Below are positions 54,478 to 63,528 of a stretch of DNA of 64,000 nucleotides, one piece after another. This DNA is from Gordonia pseudamarae (lineage in GTDB: Bacteria; Actinomycetota; Actinomycetes; Mycobacteriales; Mycobacteriaceae), in NCBI RefSeq assembly GCF_025273675.1, contig NZ_CP045809.1:3596001-3660000 (forward strand), given 5' to 3'. A program made the position numbers and the translations under genes. The first letter of the stretch is position 1. Every line of letters starts with the position of its first letter. The notes beneath the pieces are model-generated. The model did no database searches. It was not told the origin of the DNA and saw only the letters and a program-made list of their open reading frames with translations.

Positions 54478-55915
54478 ACGAGTAGTGCCCCATAGAGTGG
54501 TGTAACTCGGTGACCAGGACCGTGGCCGGCAGCGTGTGGCTGTCGGTATGGAAGCGGTCACCGTGTGATCCTTCGAGTCAACCTCTCACAGAATCCTCGA
54601 ATGGAGTCATCACGATGACCGCACCCCACATTGTCGACCCGGCCGGCCTGTTGAGCCAAGCTCTGACCGACGCGTCACCGGATCTGATGCGCGAGCTGCT
54701 GCAGACAGTGATTAACGCCCTGCTGTCTGCGGATGCCGACGCCGTGTGCGGCGCCGAATGGGGCCGCCGGTCCGAAGAGCGCACCAACTACCGCAACGGC
54801 TACCGCCACCGACCCCTCGATACCCGCGTAGGCACCATCGACGTCGCCGTGCCCAAGCTCCGGTCGGGCACCTACTTCCCCGAGTGGTTGCTCGAACGCC
54901 GCAAACGCGCCGAGTCCGCGCTGATCACCGTGGTCGCTGACTGCTATCTCGCCGGGGTCTCGACCCGCCGGATGGACAAGTTGGTCAAGACCCTGGGCAT
55001 CGATTCGTTGTCGAAGTCGCAGGTCTCCCGCATGGCCGAAGACCTCGACGAACAGGTTGCCGCGTTTCGTCACCGCCGACTGGACGAGGCGGGACCGTTC
55101 ACGTTCGTCACCGCGGATGCGTTGACGATCAAGGTCCGCGAGAACAAGCAGGTCGTCAAAGCCGTCGTGCTGCTGGCTACCGGCGTCAACGGTGACGGTC
55201 ATCGTGAGGTGCTCGGCATGCAGGTCGCCACCAGTGAGACCACAGCCTCGTGGAACACCTTCTTCGCCGACCTCGTGGCCCGCGGCCTGGGCGGAGTTCG
55301 CCTGGTGACTTCCGATGCCCATGCCGGGCTCATCGAGGCGATCGCAGCGAACCTACCGGGAGCGGCCTGGCAACGCTGCCGCACCCATTACGCGGCGAAT
55401 CTGATGGCGGTGTGTCCGAAGTCGATGTGGCCAGCAGTCAAGGCCATGCTGCACAGCGTCTATGACCAACCCACTGCTGGTGCGGTCAATGCCCAGTTCG
55501 ACCGACTCATCGAATACACCGAAGACCGCCTACCCGACGTCGCCGAACACCTCGGCGACGCCCGTGAAGACCTGCTGGCATTCGCCGCGTTTCCTGATGA
55601 CGTGTGGCGCCAGATCTGGTCCAACAACCCCACAGAACGACTCAACCGCGAGATCCGGCGCCGCACCGACGTCGTAGGCATCTTCCCGAACCGCGATGCC
55701 ATCGTCCGGCTCATCGGAGCAGTGCTCGCCGAGCAGACCGACGAATGGGCCGAAGGCCGCCGCTACCTCGGCCTCGAAGTGCTCAGCCGTTGCCGACTGA
55801 CCGTCACCGACACCGACCACACACCGGAGGTGAACACCGACCCACTGATCCAACTACCCGCCTGACCACCTACGAAGGACCACAACCAGTTACACCACTA
55901 CGCGGGACTTGACCC
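54478..55915 (+). mobile_element. IS256-family insertion sequence
   Basis: About 1.44 kb. The ends carry imperfect 28-bp inverted repeats whose inner 12 bp are perfect (AGTGGTGTAACT at 54496-54507, AGTTACACCACT at 55888-55899). Flanking 8-mers (54470-54477 and 55916-55923; CCATCCAG and ACGTCCAG read on the minus strand) agree at six positions, a worn target duplication. It lies in the RelE-like toxin gene. Confidence 0.8.
54615..55865 (+). CDS. IS256-family transposase
   Basis: A 416-residue mutator-type DDE transposase: RTNYRNGYRHRPLDTRVGTI, VPKLRSGTYFPEWLLERRKR, first Asp in TFVTADALTIKVREN, second in LVTSDAHAGL, CRTHYAANLM, and Glu in SNNPTERLNREIRRRTDVVG. Full length and open; start ATG 54615. 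Confidence 0.95.
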   Translation: MTAPHIVDPAGLLSQALTDASPDLMRELLQTVINALLSADADAVCGAEWGRRSEERTNYRNGYRHRPLDTRVGTIDVAVPKLRSGTYFPEWLLERRKRAESALITVVADCYLAGVSTRRMDKLVKTLGIDSLSKSQVSRMAEDLDEQVAAFRHRRLDEAGPFTFVTADALTIKVRENKQVVKAVVLLATGVNGDGHREVLGMQVATSETTASWNTFFADLVARGLGGVRLVTSDAHAGLIEAIAANLPGAAWQRCRTHYAANLMAVCPKSMWPAVKAMLHSVYDQPTAGAVNAQFDRLIEYTEDRLPDVAEHLGDAREDLLAFAAFPDDVWRQIWSNNPTERLNREIRRRTDVVGIFPNRDAIVRLIGAVLAEQTDEWAEGRRYLGLEVLSRCRLTVTDTDHTPEVNTDPLIQLPA

Positions 55916-56203
55916 CTGGACGTAGAACCAGATGCGGGCGGACCCTTTGAGGGTTGGCTTATGCTGCCATCGGGTGTAGGTCTCGCCATCGCGGACGATG
56001 TCGCCGAGCTCTCCGCGCAGTGGATAGTTGGTCGGCGTTACCGCCGTCGGAGTCCGGGTCAGGAAGTCCCACGCGTCGGCCAGTGGATTGCGGGTCGTCA
56101 CTGCCAAGTCCTGCCATCCCCTCCGTGCCTGTGTGCTCGCGAAACAGATTTCGTACTCAACCCTCTTCGGCGGCCGTGGGACCAGTTTTCCGCGTTCTCC
56201 CAT
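55898..56203 (-). pseudogene. RelE/ParE-like toxin, C-terminus cut by IS256
   Basis: 101 codons, of which the first 96 are native (YEICFASTQARRGWQDLA, GELGDIVRDGETYTRWQHKP, GSARIWFYVQ) and the last five plus stop come from the insertion sequence. The missing 18-residue end, with the His-rich strand that closes the RelE fold, lies at 54413-54469. It follows the antitoxin gene by 2 bp. Probably inactive as it stands. Confidence 0.72.
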
Positions 56204-56205
56204 CG

Positions 56206-56670
56206 CTACGGGCGCTCGACGGCGGTGTCATCACTCTCATCGAGCCAATCCACCTCGGCTCCACCCAACCCGGCGGCAATGGCGGTCGAAGTTTCTCGCC
56301 ACGAAGTCAGTTCCGCAACGATCAGATGCGGCTGATCGGTGGAGAACGACGCTCGTGCGGCGTTGATGAGGTCTTGGGCACAGGTCTCCCTGTCGTCGGG
56401 GGACAGCGCGAACATCCAGGGAAACGCGCGAGCCATCCGTCCGGCGAGCGGGCCATCATCGTCCACCACTACTCCGATGAGTTGTGCGGCGAACTCAAGC
56501 AACCGGGCACGATTGTCGGCCTCCCGTTGCGACATCAGCACAAGGGGATCACCGTCACGGCGGGTCACCGTCACAGGGTGGTCCTCAGCTTCGGCGAATA
56601 CCTCAGCAGAGTGCCTGCTCAGGTCCGAAGATCTGCGCGTAGAGGTGCGGCGTGCAGTCGACGTCGTCAT
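56206..56670 (-). CDS. Phd/YefM-like antitoxin
   Basis: A 154-residue antitoxin. The N-terminal part (SSDLSRHSAEVFAEAEDHPV followed by TVTRRDGDPLVLMSQREADN) is the Phd/YefM DNA-binding fold. The C-terminal half (ARAFPWMFALSPDDRETCAQ, LTSWRETSTAIAAGLGG) would wrap the toxin. First gene of the two-gene TA operon; the toxin partner is broken. Confidence 0.78.
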   Translation of the reverse strand: MTTSTARRTSTRRSSDLSRHSAEVFAEAEDHPVTVTRRDGDPLVLMSQREADNRARLLEFAAQLIGVVVDDDGPLAGRMARAFPWMFALSPDDRETCAQDLINAARASFSTDQPHLIVAELTSWRETSTAIAAGLGGAEVDWLDESDDTAVERP

Positions 56671-56747
56671 GCAGCCACCATATTCGGAATGTATTCAGAA
56701 CTCCATCGCGCAAAGGGTGACGCATGCCTCGTCACTGAGATGGGTGG

Positions 56748-58070
56748 GTGAATACACAACAAGCACGGCGCTGCGTGCTCTATGCACGGCTCAGCGTCAC
56801 CAAGGAAGAGTCCGTTTCGATTGCCCGCCAACTGCTGTCGTGTCGTCGGTACGCCGAGGCGCGGGGCTGGGAGGTGGTCGGCGAGTTCATCGACGATGGT
56901 GTGTCCGCCACGGCCAACAAGCCCGAGGATCGGAAAGGGTGGGCCGCACTGCTCGCGGCGACCGACTTCGATGCGGTCATCATCTGGAAGGTCGACCGGC
57001 TCGCCCGGCGCGTACTCGACTTTCTGCACGCCGACGAAGCACTGCAGAAGCGTGGTGCCGGTCTCGTGGCCGTCGAGGATCCGATCGACATGACGAGCCC
57101 GCAGGGGCGGGCTTTTGCGGTGATGCTGGCGGTGTTCGGGGAGATGGAGGCCGAGGCGATTCGCGCTCGGGTGCGAGCGGCGCGGGCGCAGCTGCTGAAG
57201 GACGGCCGCTGGGCGGGCGGTGGTATTCCGTACGGTTACCGGTCGTCGACGAACCCGGACGGTCCGGGATGGGTGCTGGTCAAAGACCCGGAGCGGCAGC
57301 CGTGGCTGACCGAGATCGTGGGTAAGGCACTCGGCGGAGCGACCGTCAATGCCATCACCACCTGGCTGACCACCGCAGGGGCACCACTGCCCGAAGGCTC
57401 GATCGCCAGACGGAAGTCGGGGGCGACCGGATGGAATCGGCAAACCGTCGACGGTATCCTCCGCAACCCGGTACTGGCCGGAATGACCCCGCATAATCCG
57501 GGGCGGCCGAAAAGCGCCAAACGTGCCGACCCATTCGCGGTGTTCCGTGACGAGACCGGCGAGGCGGTCGTCAACGAGACGCTGGCGGTCATCACCACCG
57601 AAGAGTTCAGGACGCTGCAGATGCTCCTCGATTCGCGCAGTACGCCGCAGGCCCGTAAGCGCAGCGAACGCGAACCCACCAGCCCGTTCCTCTCCCGCGT
57701 CGTCCGCTGCGACGACTGTGACGTGTTCATGTGTCGGGGCACGAACCAGAAGCGACCCGTCCTCTATTGTCCGTCGTGTCGCCAGACGATGAGTCGTTCA
57801 GCTTTCGACCCGTATCTCATCACGCGGCTGCTGGATGAGCGTGGCGCCGAACCTCTCGGTGGTTCCACGGTGCGGGCTCACTGGGCCGCTGCCGGGAACA
57901 GCGACGAGGCGCGGCGGGAGATTCTGCTCACCCAACTGGCGAGTCTGCGCGTCCGCCGGGGTGTCGTCGGCCGCTACTTCGATGAGAACAGGGTGCTGCT
58001 CCGGTGGCGGGACTCGGCTGCCGAACAGCCTTCCGTACCGGAATCACAGAGTCAGGATCGCCGCCCATAG
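56748..58070 (+). CDS. Large serine recombinase
   Basis: A 440-residue recombinase. The N-terminal resolvase domain has the nucleophile Ser16 in VLYARLS and the Arg-rich SIARQLLSCRRYAEARGW and WKVDRLARRV motifs. Then come a recombinase domain (GGIPYGYRSSTN, WNRQTVDGILRNPVLAGMT), a zinc ribbon (CDDCDVFMCR...CPSC) and a short C-terminus without the long coiled coil of phage integrases. GTG start at 56748. Such enzymes integrate, excise or invert DNA. It lies 2.4 kb from the invertible drmMI cassette and has no attached phage or element genes. Confidence 0.9.
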   Translation: MNTQQARRCVLYARLSVTKEESVSIARQLLSCRRYAEARGWEVVGEFIDDGVSATANKPEDRKGWAALLAATDFDAVIIWKVDRLARRVLDFLHADEALQKRGAGLVAVEDPIDMTSPQGRAFAVMLAVFGEMEAEAIRARVRAARAQLLKDGRWAGGGIPYGYRSSTNPDGPGWVLVKDPERQPWLTEIVGKALGGATVNAITTWLTTAGAPLPEGSIARRKSGATGWNRQTVDGILRNPVLAGMTPHNPGRPKSAKRADPFAVFRDETGEAVVNETLAVITTEEFRTLQMLLDSRSTPQARKRSEREPTSPFLSRVVRCDDCDVFMCRGTNQKRPVLYCPSCRQTMSRSAFDPYLITRLLDERGAEPLGGSTVRAHWAAAGNSDEARREILLTQLASLRVRRGVVGRYFDENRVLLRWRDSAAEQPSVPESQSQDRRP

Positions 58071-58562
58071 CTGGTAATCGGTCGGCGGTCCTTGCGGCTC
58101 CCAGCCCGCGCGAACCACCATTCGTTCGCTCGCGCCATTGCTGACGTGGATCTTGCCGCTGAGCACAACCTCCACGCACTCCAACTCGGTCGCCCGCTCG
58201 ACGGCGACTTTACGTGCCTGTGAGAGGAGTTGGTCGGCGATCTGTCCGCCTTGGCCACGCACCGTCATCGATACTCCGGCCACTACGTGAAACGCATTGA
58301 GGACTTCGTCCTGCCGGTCGAATTGGAGGTGGGCGCACGCGAGTATCTCGGACTCCGCGCGCCCCACCAAGACAAGATCACCAGGCCGGAGCCGCTGCCA
58401 CAGCTGCCGCAGGTGGGCTTGCGCCTCCCACTCCCACGGTCGGATATGCGGCAGTTTTCGCCCGCCAGAAGTCCGTGGGAGGTCGGTGGTGCAGGTGAAC
58501 CCTTGCAGAATCCGAGCCTCGCGGCGAGTGGTGATGTGTTGCCAAGACAGCTCATCAGTCAT
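58044..58562 (-). CDS. GNAT-fold acetyltransferase
   Basis: A 172-residue protein. The acetyl-CoA motif is VSMTVRGQGGQIADQLLSQA (Q/RxxGxG/A) and the C-terminal VSNGASERMVVRAGWEP is also GNAT-like. The start overlaps the stop of the XRE-ImmA gene (ATGA). GNAT proteins paired with XRE and COG2856 (ImmA/IrrE) proteins have been proposed as toxin-antitoxin modules. Its end overlaps the recombinase gene end by 27 bp. Confidence 0.75.
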   Translation of the reverse strand: MTDELSWQHITTRREARILQGFTCTTDLPRTSGGRKLPHIRPWEWEAQAHLRQLWQRLRPGDLVLVGRAESEILACAHLQFDRQDEVLNAFHVVAGVSMTVRGQGGQIADQLLSQARKVAVERATELECVEVVLSGKIHVSNGASERMVVRAGWEPQGPPTDYQLWAAILTL

Positions 58563-59704
58563 CCGGCCGCGCCGGTGACCATAGCCCGCAAGTCGGCCAC
58601 TGTCGGGCGGTCGGTGAGCATCACGGCGTACGCGTCAGCGGCCGCGTCGTCGTCAGGTTCGGGGAAGTCGATGTCATCGACGGGTACATCGAGCGCCCAC
58701 GCCAACAGCTCCGGCGACGCCGAGCCCCGGTCGACTTGGTGCTGCAGCGCCGAGAGCAACGTGAGCGGGACCCGGCGCGCCGACGATTGCTGTTCCCGCA
58801 CGACGATGGGATCAGGTTCGGTCGCGAGTCCGATCGCCGCACGGTTGTCCTGTAGCAGCCGTGGCGTCGTTTTCTCCAACGCCGCCGCGACAACCTCCGT
58901 CAGCTGGCTTCCGGTGCTGCGAAGTCGGTTCCGGACAGCTTCGGTGGACACTCCCAAATCCCATACGACCCGCGCAGCGTCCGCTTCGCTCGTCAGCGTG
59001 GTGAACTCGTCCGCCACTGCTGCGGGAAGGAGCAGCGCGGCGGCGAACTTGTCTGCGGCCTGTTCGTCGGGCTGATCCCGGCGCGACGGACCATAAGAAC
59101 TGTGATGCCCCAAAGCCAGGTGCCCGAGCTCATGCGCCAGGGACCAGTTGCTGCGGAACCAACTCGACCGCGTCGCCAGAACGATCACTCCCCTGCCGCC
59201 GATCCGGACGGAGTAGTCGGTCTTCAAGCCCGGGATTCGGATCACATCGACACCGAGATTCTGCTCGGTCACGTCGGCGAACGTCCGAGTGAACGACGGT
59301 CCGAGCAGGTCCCGCAGCGTTGATGGGTCGGCGGGGAGCTCGACCGAGGCACCTGGCCCGTGCGGCGGGTAGGCGGCACGGTAGAGCGCGACCACTTGAT
59401 CGAGAACCACCTGATCGTCGGCGCGGCCGTTGTTGACGCGCACCCTGCTGCGGGCATCCCACGAATGGCGGGCCGCGACGGACACCGCGAACGGGTCGTC
59501 GGCGCCGGTGATGAGCCAGTGGGTGTCGGCACCCAACACTTCGGCGATCGACGTCACCTCAGTTAAGGACAGTCCGCGTCGGCCATTCAGCGCACGCGAC
59601 AACGCGTCCGGTGTCATACCGACACGCTCGGCAAGACGGTTCTGACTCATCCCCGCCGGCATACGACTCCGGACCCGTTGACCAAGCTCAACCATCGCGT
59701 CCAT
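58559..59704 (-). CDS. XRE regulator fused to ImmA/IrrE metallopeptidase
   Basis: A 381-residue two-domain protein. Residues about 8-65 are a helix-turn-helix (MSQNRLAERVGMTPDALSRA); residues about 130-260 are the COG2856 peptidase with HELGHLALGHHS (HExxH) and DEQAADKFAAALLLPAA giving the third ligand Glu. This fusion cleaves or senses repressors in mobile elements and defence islands. With the GNAT gene it forms an operon divergent from drmA. Confidence 0.88.
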   Translation of the reverse strand: MDAMVELGQRVRSRMPAGMSQNRLAERVGMTPDALSRALNGRRGLSLTEVTSIAEVLGADTHWLITGADDPFAVSVAARHSWDARSRVRVNNGRADDQVVLDQVVALYRAAYPPHGPGASVELPADPSTLRDLLGPSFTRTFADVTEQNLGVDVIRIPGLKTDYSVRIGGRGVIVLATRSSWFRSNWSLAHELGHLALGHHSSYGPSRRDQPDEQAADKFAAALLLPAAVADEFTTLTSEADAARVVWDLGVSTEAVRNRLRSTGSQLTEVVAAALEKTTPRLLQDNRAAIGLATEPDPIVVREQQSSARRVPLTLLSALQHQVDRGSASPELLAWALDVPVDDIDFPEPDDDAAADAYAVMLTDRPTVADLRAMVTGAAG

Positions 59705-59817
59705 TCCCCCACCCTAACCATGCTTTGGGGATTTCCCAATGGTTGGAGTATGGCCGATGGGTCCGACACGACCGATTCAACGGACCATTGTCCGACCCCT
59801 AAGGCAGACTGACCGCC
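59705..59817. promoter_or_regulatory. Divergent promoter region, XRE-ImmA / drmA
   Basis: A 113-bp gap between divergent genes. drmA must have its own promoter here because 5.5 kb of other genes separate it from drmMI. The pair AACCATTGG/CCAATGGTT-like elements around 59718-59745 (AACCATGC...CCAATGGTT) are possible operator halves for the XRE protein. Confidence 0.45.
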
Positions 59818-62800
59818 ATGGCAGAGGCAGCTACCCAGGCAACAGGCCCCCAGGCGACGTACGAGCTGAACTACGACCTGGACGGGTCGTCGAACGCGGT
59901 GCGCGAGAACCTCGTCGACATCCTCGAACGCGAACTGCTCGGCCCGATCCACGGTCCTGAGGAAACGCTGCCGTACAGCCCTCGCTCGCAGTACCTGGTC
60001 GGTCATATCGCGCCGGTCAAAATTTCCGGCGCCGCGACCGCGACATCGGAGAACACCGACGGTGACGACATCATCGAAGTGCGCACCGACACCGACGGTG
60101 CCGCCGAGGGCCGCGGTGTTCCAACGTACGCCGCCGACGACTCCGAGGCCGATGCTGAAGACGACGATGTGGAGGACCGCGCCCCCAAGCAGGGACTGAT
60201 GATCCCCGCATCGATGGGGTTGCGGTTCCAAGTCCCGGCCGACCTCGATACCTTTCGTGTGGTCGCGTCGTGGGGAACCTACGAGACGGTTGAAACTGGC
60301 AAGGTCACCAAGACCGGCAATCCGGTGCGCGAACATCAGCGGACACCGGTCGAGGAAACTCGCACCATCCGCCTCGCCGATCTGAGTCCCGGCCGCACGG
60401 CAACCGTGGTGTTGCGGGAGTCGATTGTGCTGCGGGTCGATCGCTACGACGACGCCGCGTACGGTCGGGTGCTCGTCGAGATCGCACTGTGCAACGACCG
60501 CGAAACCCCTATGCCGATCCCACTGAACATGTGGATCTTCCAAACCAAGTTGCTTGTCGACGCCGGCGGGTCCGAAGTCTTCCTACCGGTGCAGGACGTG
60601 ATGGACCACGACTGGCCCGAACACGACGACGAGATCAAACGCCTCAACTTGCAGTATCGCAACCGCATGGAATTCGCCATCGGCCGAACCTGCTCAGCCG
60701 ACTGGACGGTGAGGACGGGGGCCCGTCGCGCCACAGCCGTCGAAACGACGTGGCTCCCTATCGGCGAGACACCTCAGACAAAGGCGCGGTCGGTCGATGA
60801 TGCGCTGTTGTCGATGGACGCACTGGCGACGGTGTCTGCTGACGGGCTGCGCGCGGGACTCGAGCCACTGGTCAACGGCTACAACACCTGGCTCGGCACC
60901 CAGGAAGCCGCCGCCGCCGACTTGCCCCAGCACCTTCGGGAGACCGCCGACGCGGCCTTGTCGGAAGCCCGCCACGCACACAAACGGCTCGCCGCCGGGC
61001 TCGACCATGTCGTCACCGACGCCGAGGCGCTGCGCTGCTTCCAGTTCATGAACCGGGTCATGCGTGACCAGCGCATCGCGTCGCAGGTCGCCGCGGCTCG
61101 GGCCGCCGACTCCGCGCTACCCATCGACGCGGCCCAGGAGATTGTGGCGGCGCGCGGGCCTGCCGCCGCGTCGTGGCGTCCGTTCCAGCTCGCCTTCATC
61201 CTGATGCAGCTCGGCGCGCTGACCGACCCGACAACTACAGTCCGTAGTTCGGAGCATCTGTCGAACGTCGAGTTGCTGTTCTTCCCGACCGGTGGCGGCA
61301 AGACCGAGGCGTATCTCGGGCTCGCGGCATACACTTTCGCAATCCGACGTCGCCAAGGCGTCGTGGAATCGGCCGACGGACCGCTCGACGGCCGCAGCGG
61401 TATCGCGGTGTTGATGCGTTACACGCTTCGGCTGCTCACCGCGCAGCAGTTCCAGCGCGCGACCACACTTGTCTGCGCCGCAGAACTCGCCCGCCTCGAA
61501 GACGAAACGACCTGGGGAACAGAACCTTTCCGTATCGGCCTGTGGGTTGGAACCGATGTCAGCCCCAAACGTTTCGAGGAGGCCGACGAACAACTCAAGA
61601 AAGTGAACGAGGGCTACGGGCATCGCCTGACCGTCCTGCAGATTCAACGGTGCCCGTGGTGCGGCACACCGATCACCGGCAAGCAGGTCAAAGCGGACGC
61701 CAACTACCGCCGCGTGTTCGTGCACTGCGGCGATGAGTTGGCTCGGTGCCCATTCGCCAAAGGCGGTGCCGTCCGCGAAGGACTGCCGGTACTGACCGTC
61801 GACGAGGAAATCTACCGCCTTACACCGGCATTCGTGATCGCCACCGTCGACAAGTTTGCCCGGCTCGCACGGGAAGGCGAGGCCGCCGCACTGTTCGGGT
61901 ACGTCAGCCGACGTTGCGGACGGCATGGTTACGTCCACCAGGACTACCCGGCGTGCAACGTCGGGTCGCATACGGCGAAAAACGGCCTACCGGCGGCGAC
62001 TGTCGCACCCGTCGGCCGACTGCGTCCGCCCGACCTCATCATCCAGGACGAGTTGCACCTCATCACCGGCGCGCTCGGCACCTCCGTCGGCCTGTTCGAG
62101 GTGGTTGTCGAAACGTTGTCGTCGTGGGAGACACCCGACGGCGCATCGGTCAAACCACTCATCGTGGCCTCCACCGCGACATCCCGCAACGCCCAAGACC
62201 AAGTGCGCGGACTCTATGGCCGCCTCGTCGAGATCTTCCCGCCGCAGGTCCTCGACGTCGCCGACACCTACTTCTCGCAGGAAGTCCCGATCGATTCCAA
62301 GAACCCGGGTCGTCGCTATATCGGCGTCAGCGCGCAGGGTGTCCGGCTGTCGAGCGCCGAGATCCGCGTGGCGGAAGTGCTGCTGTCGGCCGGGCAACTA
62401 CTCCTCGACAAGGCGGGTGCGGCCGCCGATCCGTACATGACGTTGGTCGGCTATTTCAACGCCACCCGCGAACTGGCCGGTATGGCGCGCTACGTCACCG
62501 ACGACGTCCAGAGCCGAGTCAAACGGCCACGCAAGGATTCCGGATTCCCGAGTAGGCGCGGAGCGAGTTTCGGCCTGCTCAAGAAGGGTGAACTGACCTC
62601 ACGTATCGGGTCGGCGGAGATCGGTACGAACCTCGACCGACTCGGGCTCGAATTCGATCCGGACTACGATACGACAGCGGCCGCTCATCAACGCATCGCC
62701 GACGCCAAGGACGGCAAGAAGGTTCCGCGCCGCTCCGAAGCCGACTCACCCTTCGACGTCGTACTCGCGACATCGATGCTGCAGGTGGGTGTGGACGTGC

Positions 62801-63528
62801 AGCGGCTGGGGCTCATGCTCGTGGTCGGCCAGCCGAAGAACACGGCCGAATACATCCAGGCGTCCTCACGCGTCGGACGCGATCCTTCCGACCGGCCGGG
62901 ACTAGTTGTGTCACTGGGAAACTGGGCACGACCCCGGGACCTCGCGCATTTCGAACAATTCCGGCATTATCACGAGACGTTCTACGCCCAAGTCGAAGCG
63001 CTGTCGGTGACGCCTTTCTCGCCGACCTCGCTCGAGCGCGGCATCAGTGGGCTCCTCGTCAGCGCTGCCCGAGTCGTACAGGCGTCGGTTGCCGACGGGC
63101 TCTCACCGGAACGTGCGGCGTGGCGGATCAAAGATCAACGCACTGCGGTGGAGGCGATCGTAGCGAAACTGAAGAAGCGTATCGCCGCAGCCGCCCCCGA
63201 AGAAGCCTCGATCAAACGAGCAAACGACCTGCTAATCAACAGGATCGGACGTTGGGACACACGTGCCGCCAGTGCGACTGCCGGTGGCCAAACACTCGTC
63301 TACGAACGAACCGGCGAGGGCGACAAGTACCTCCCGCTCATCATCAGTCCGGAGAATCTCCAGGCGTCCGCCGGAGGATCGAAGGAGCCGCCCTTCGCGA
63401 TCGCCAACTCCATGCGCGAAGTACAGCCCGAAATCAACCTGTTGGTCAGTCCTGTCCCGGAACTACTGTTCGCCAGAACGCCCGACGACGTCGACGACTG
63501 GAAACTCCCCAGTGAGGAGGAGAACTGA
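59818..63528 (+). CDS. drmA: DISARM helicase-domain protein DrmA
   Basis: A 1,236-residue protein. Walker A LLFFPTGGGKTEAYLGLAAY (about residue 490), a zinc-binding pair in RCPWCGTPITGK (about 612), DEAH-like IIQDELHLITGALGT (about 743), VASTATSRNA, and helicase C motifs LATSMLQVGVDVQRLGL and YIQASSRVGRDPSDRPG (about 1,013). This combination is DrmA, one of the two core proteins of every DISARM system, which with DrmB binds and restrains foreign DNA. The acidic stretch at residues 100-125 (ADDSEADAEDDDVED) is unstructured. The drmB start overlaps its stop (ATGA). Confidence 0.93.
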   Translation: MAEAATQATGPQATYELNYDLDGSSNAVRENLVDILERELLGPIHGPEETLPYSPRSQYLVGHIAPVKISGAATATSENTDGDDIIEVRTDTDGAAEGRGVPTYAADDSEADAEDDDVEDRAPKQGLMIPASMGLRFQVPADLDTFRVVASWGTYETVETGKVTKTGNPVREHQRTPVEETRTIRLADLSPGRTATVVLRESIVLRVDRYDDAAYGRVLVEIALCNDRETPMPIPLNMWIFQTKLLVDAGGSEVFLPVQDVMDHDWPEHDDEIKRLNLQYRNRMEFAIGRTCSADWTVRTGARRATAVETTWLPIGETPQTKARSVDDALLSMDALATVSADGLRAGLEPLVNGYNTWLGTQEAAAADLPQHLRETADAALSEARHAHKRLAAGLDHVVTDAEALRCFQFMNRVMRDQRIASQVAAARAADSALPIDAAQEIVAARGPAAASWRPFQLAFILMQLGALTDPTTTVRSSEHLSNVELLFFPTGGGKTEAYLGLAAYTFAIRRRQGVVESADGPLDGRSGIAVLMRYTLRLLTAQQFQRATTLVCAAELARLEDETTWGTEPFRIGLWVGTDVSPKRFEEADEQLKKVNEGYGHRLTVLQIQRCPWCGTPITGKQVKADANYRRVFVHCGDELARCPFAKGGAVREGLPVLTVDEEIYRLTPAFVIATVDKFARLAREGEAAALFGYVSRRCGRHGYVHQDYPACNVGSHTAKNGLPAATVAPVGRLRPPDLIIQDELHLITGALGTSVGLFEVVVETLSSWETPDGASVKPLIVASTATSRNAQDQVRGLYGRLVEIFPPQVLDVADTYFSQEVPIDSKNPGRRYIGVSAQGVRLSSAEIRVAEVLLSAGQLLLDKAGAAADPYMTLVGYFNATRELAGMARYVTDDVQSRVKRPRKDSGFPSRRGASFGLLKKGELTSRIGSAEIGTNLDRLGLEFDPDYDTTAAAHQRIADAKDGKKVPRRSEADSPFDVVLATSMLQVGVDVQRLGLMLVVGQPKNTAEYIQASSRVGRDPSDRPGLVVSLGNWARPRDLAHFEQFRHYHETFYAQVEALSVTPFSPTSLERGISGLLVSAARVVQASVADGLSPERAAWRIKDQRTAVEAIVAKLKKRIAAAAPEEASIKRANDLLINRIGRWDTRAASATAGGQTLVYERTGEGDKYLPLIISPENLQASAGGSKEPPFAIANSMREVQPEINLLVSPVPELLFARTPDDVDDWKLPSEEEN

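Noticed and set aside
54373..54561. Small minus strand frame left of the IS256 element
   Set aside because: In another frame the same DNA completes the toxin cut by the element, so this frame is not the coding one.
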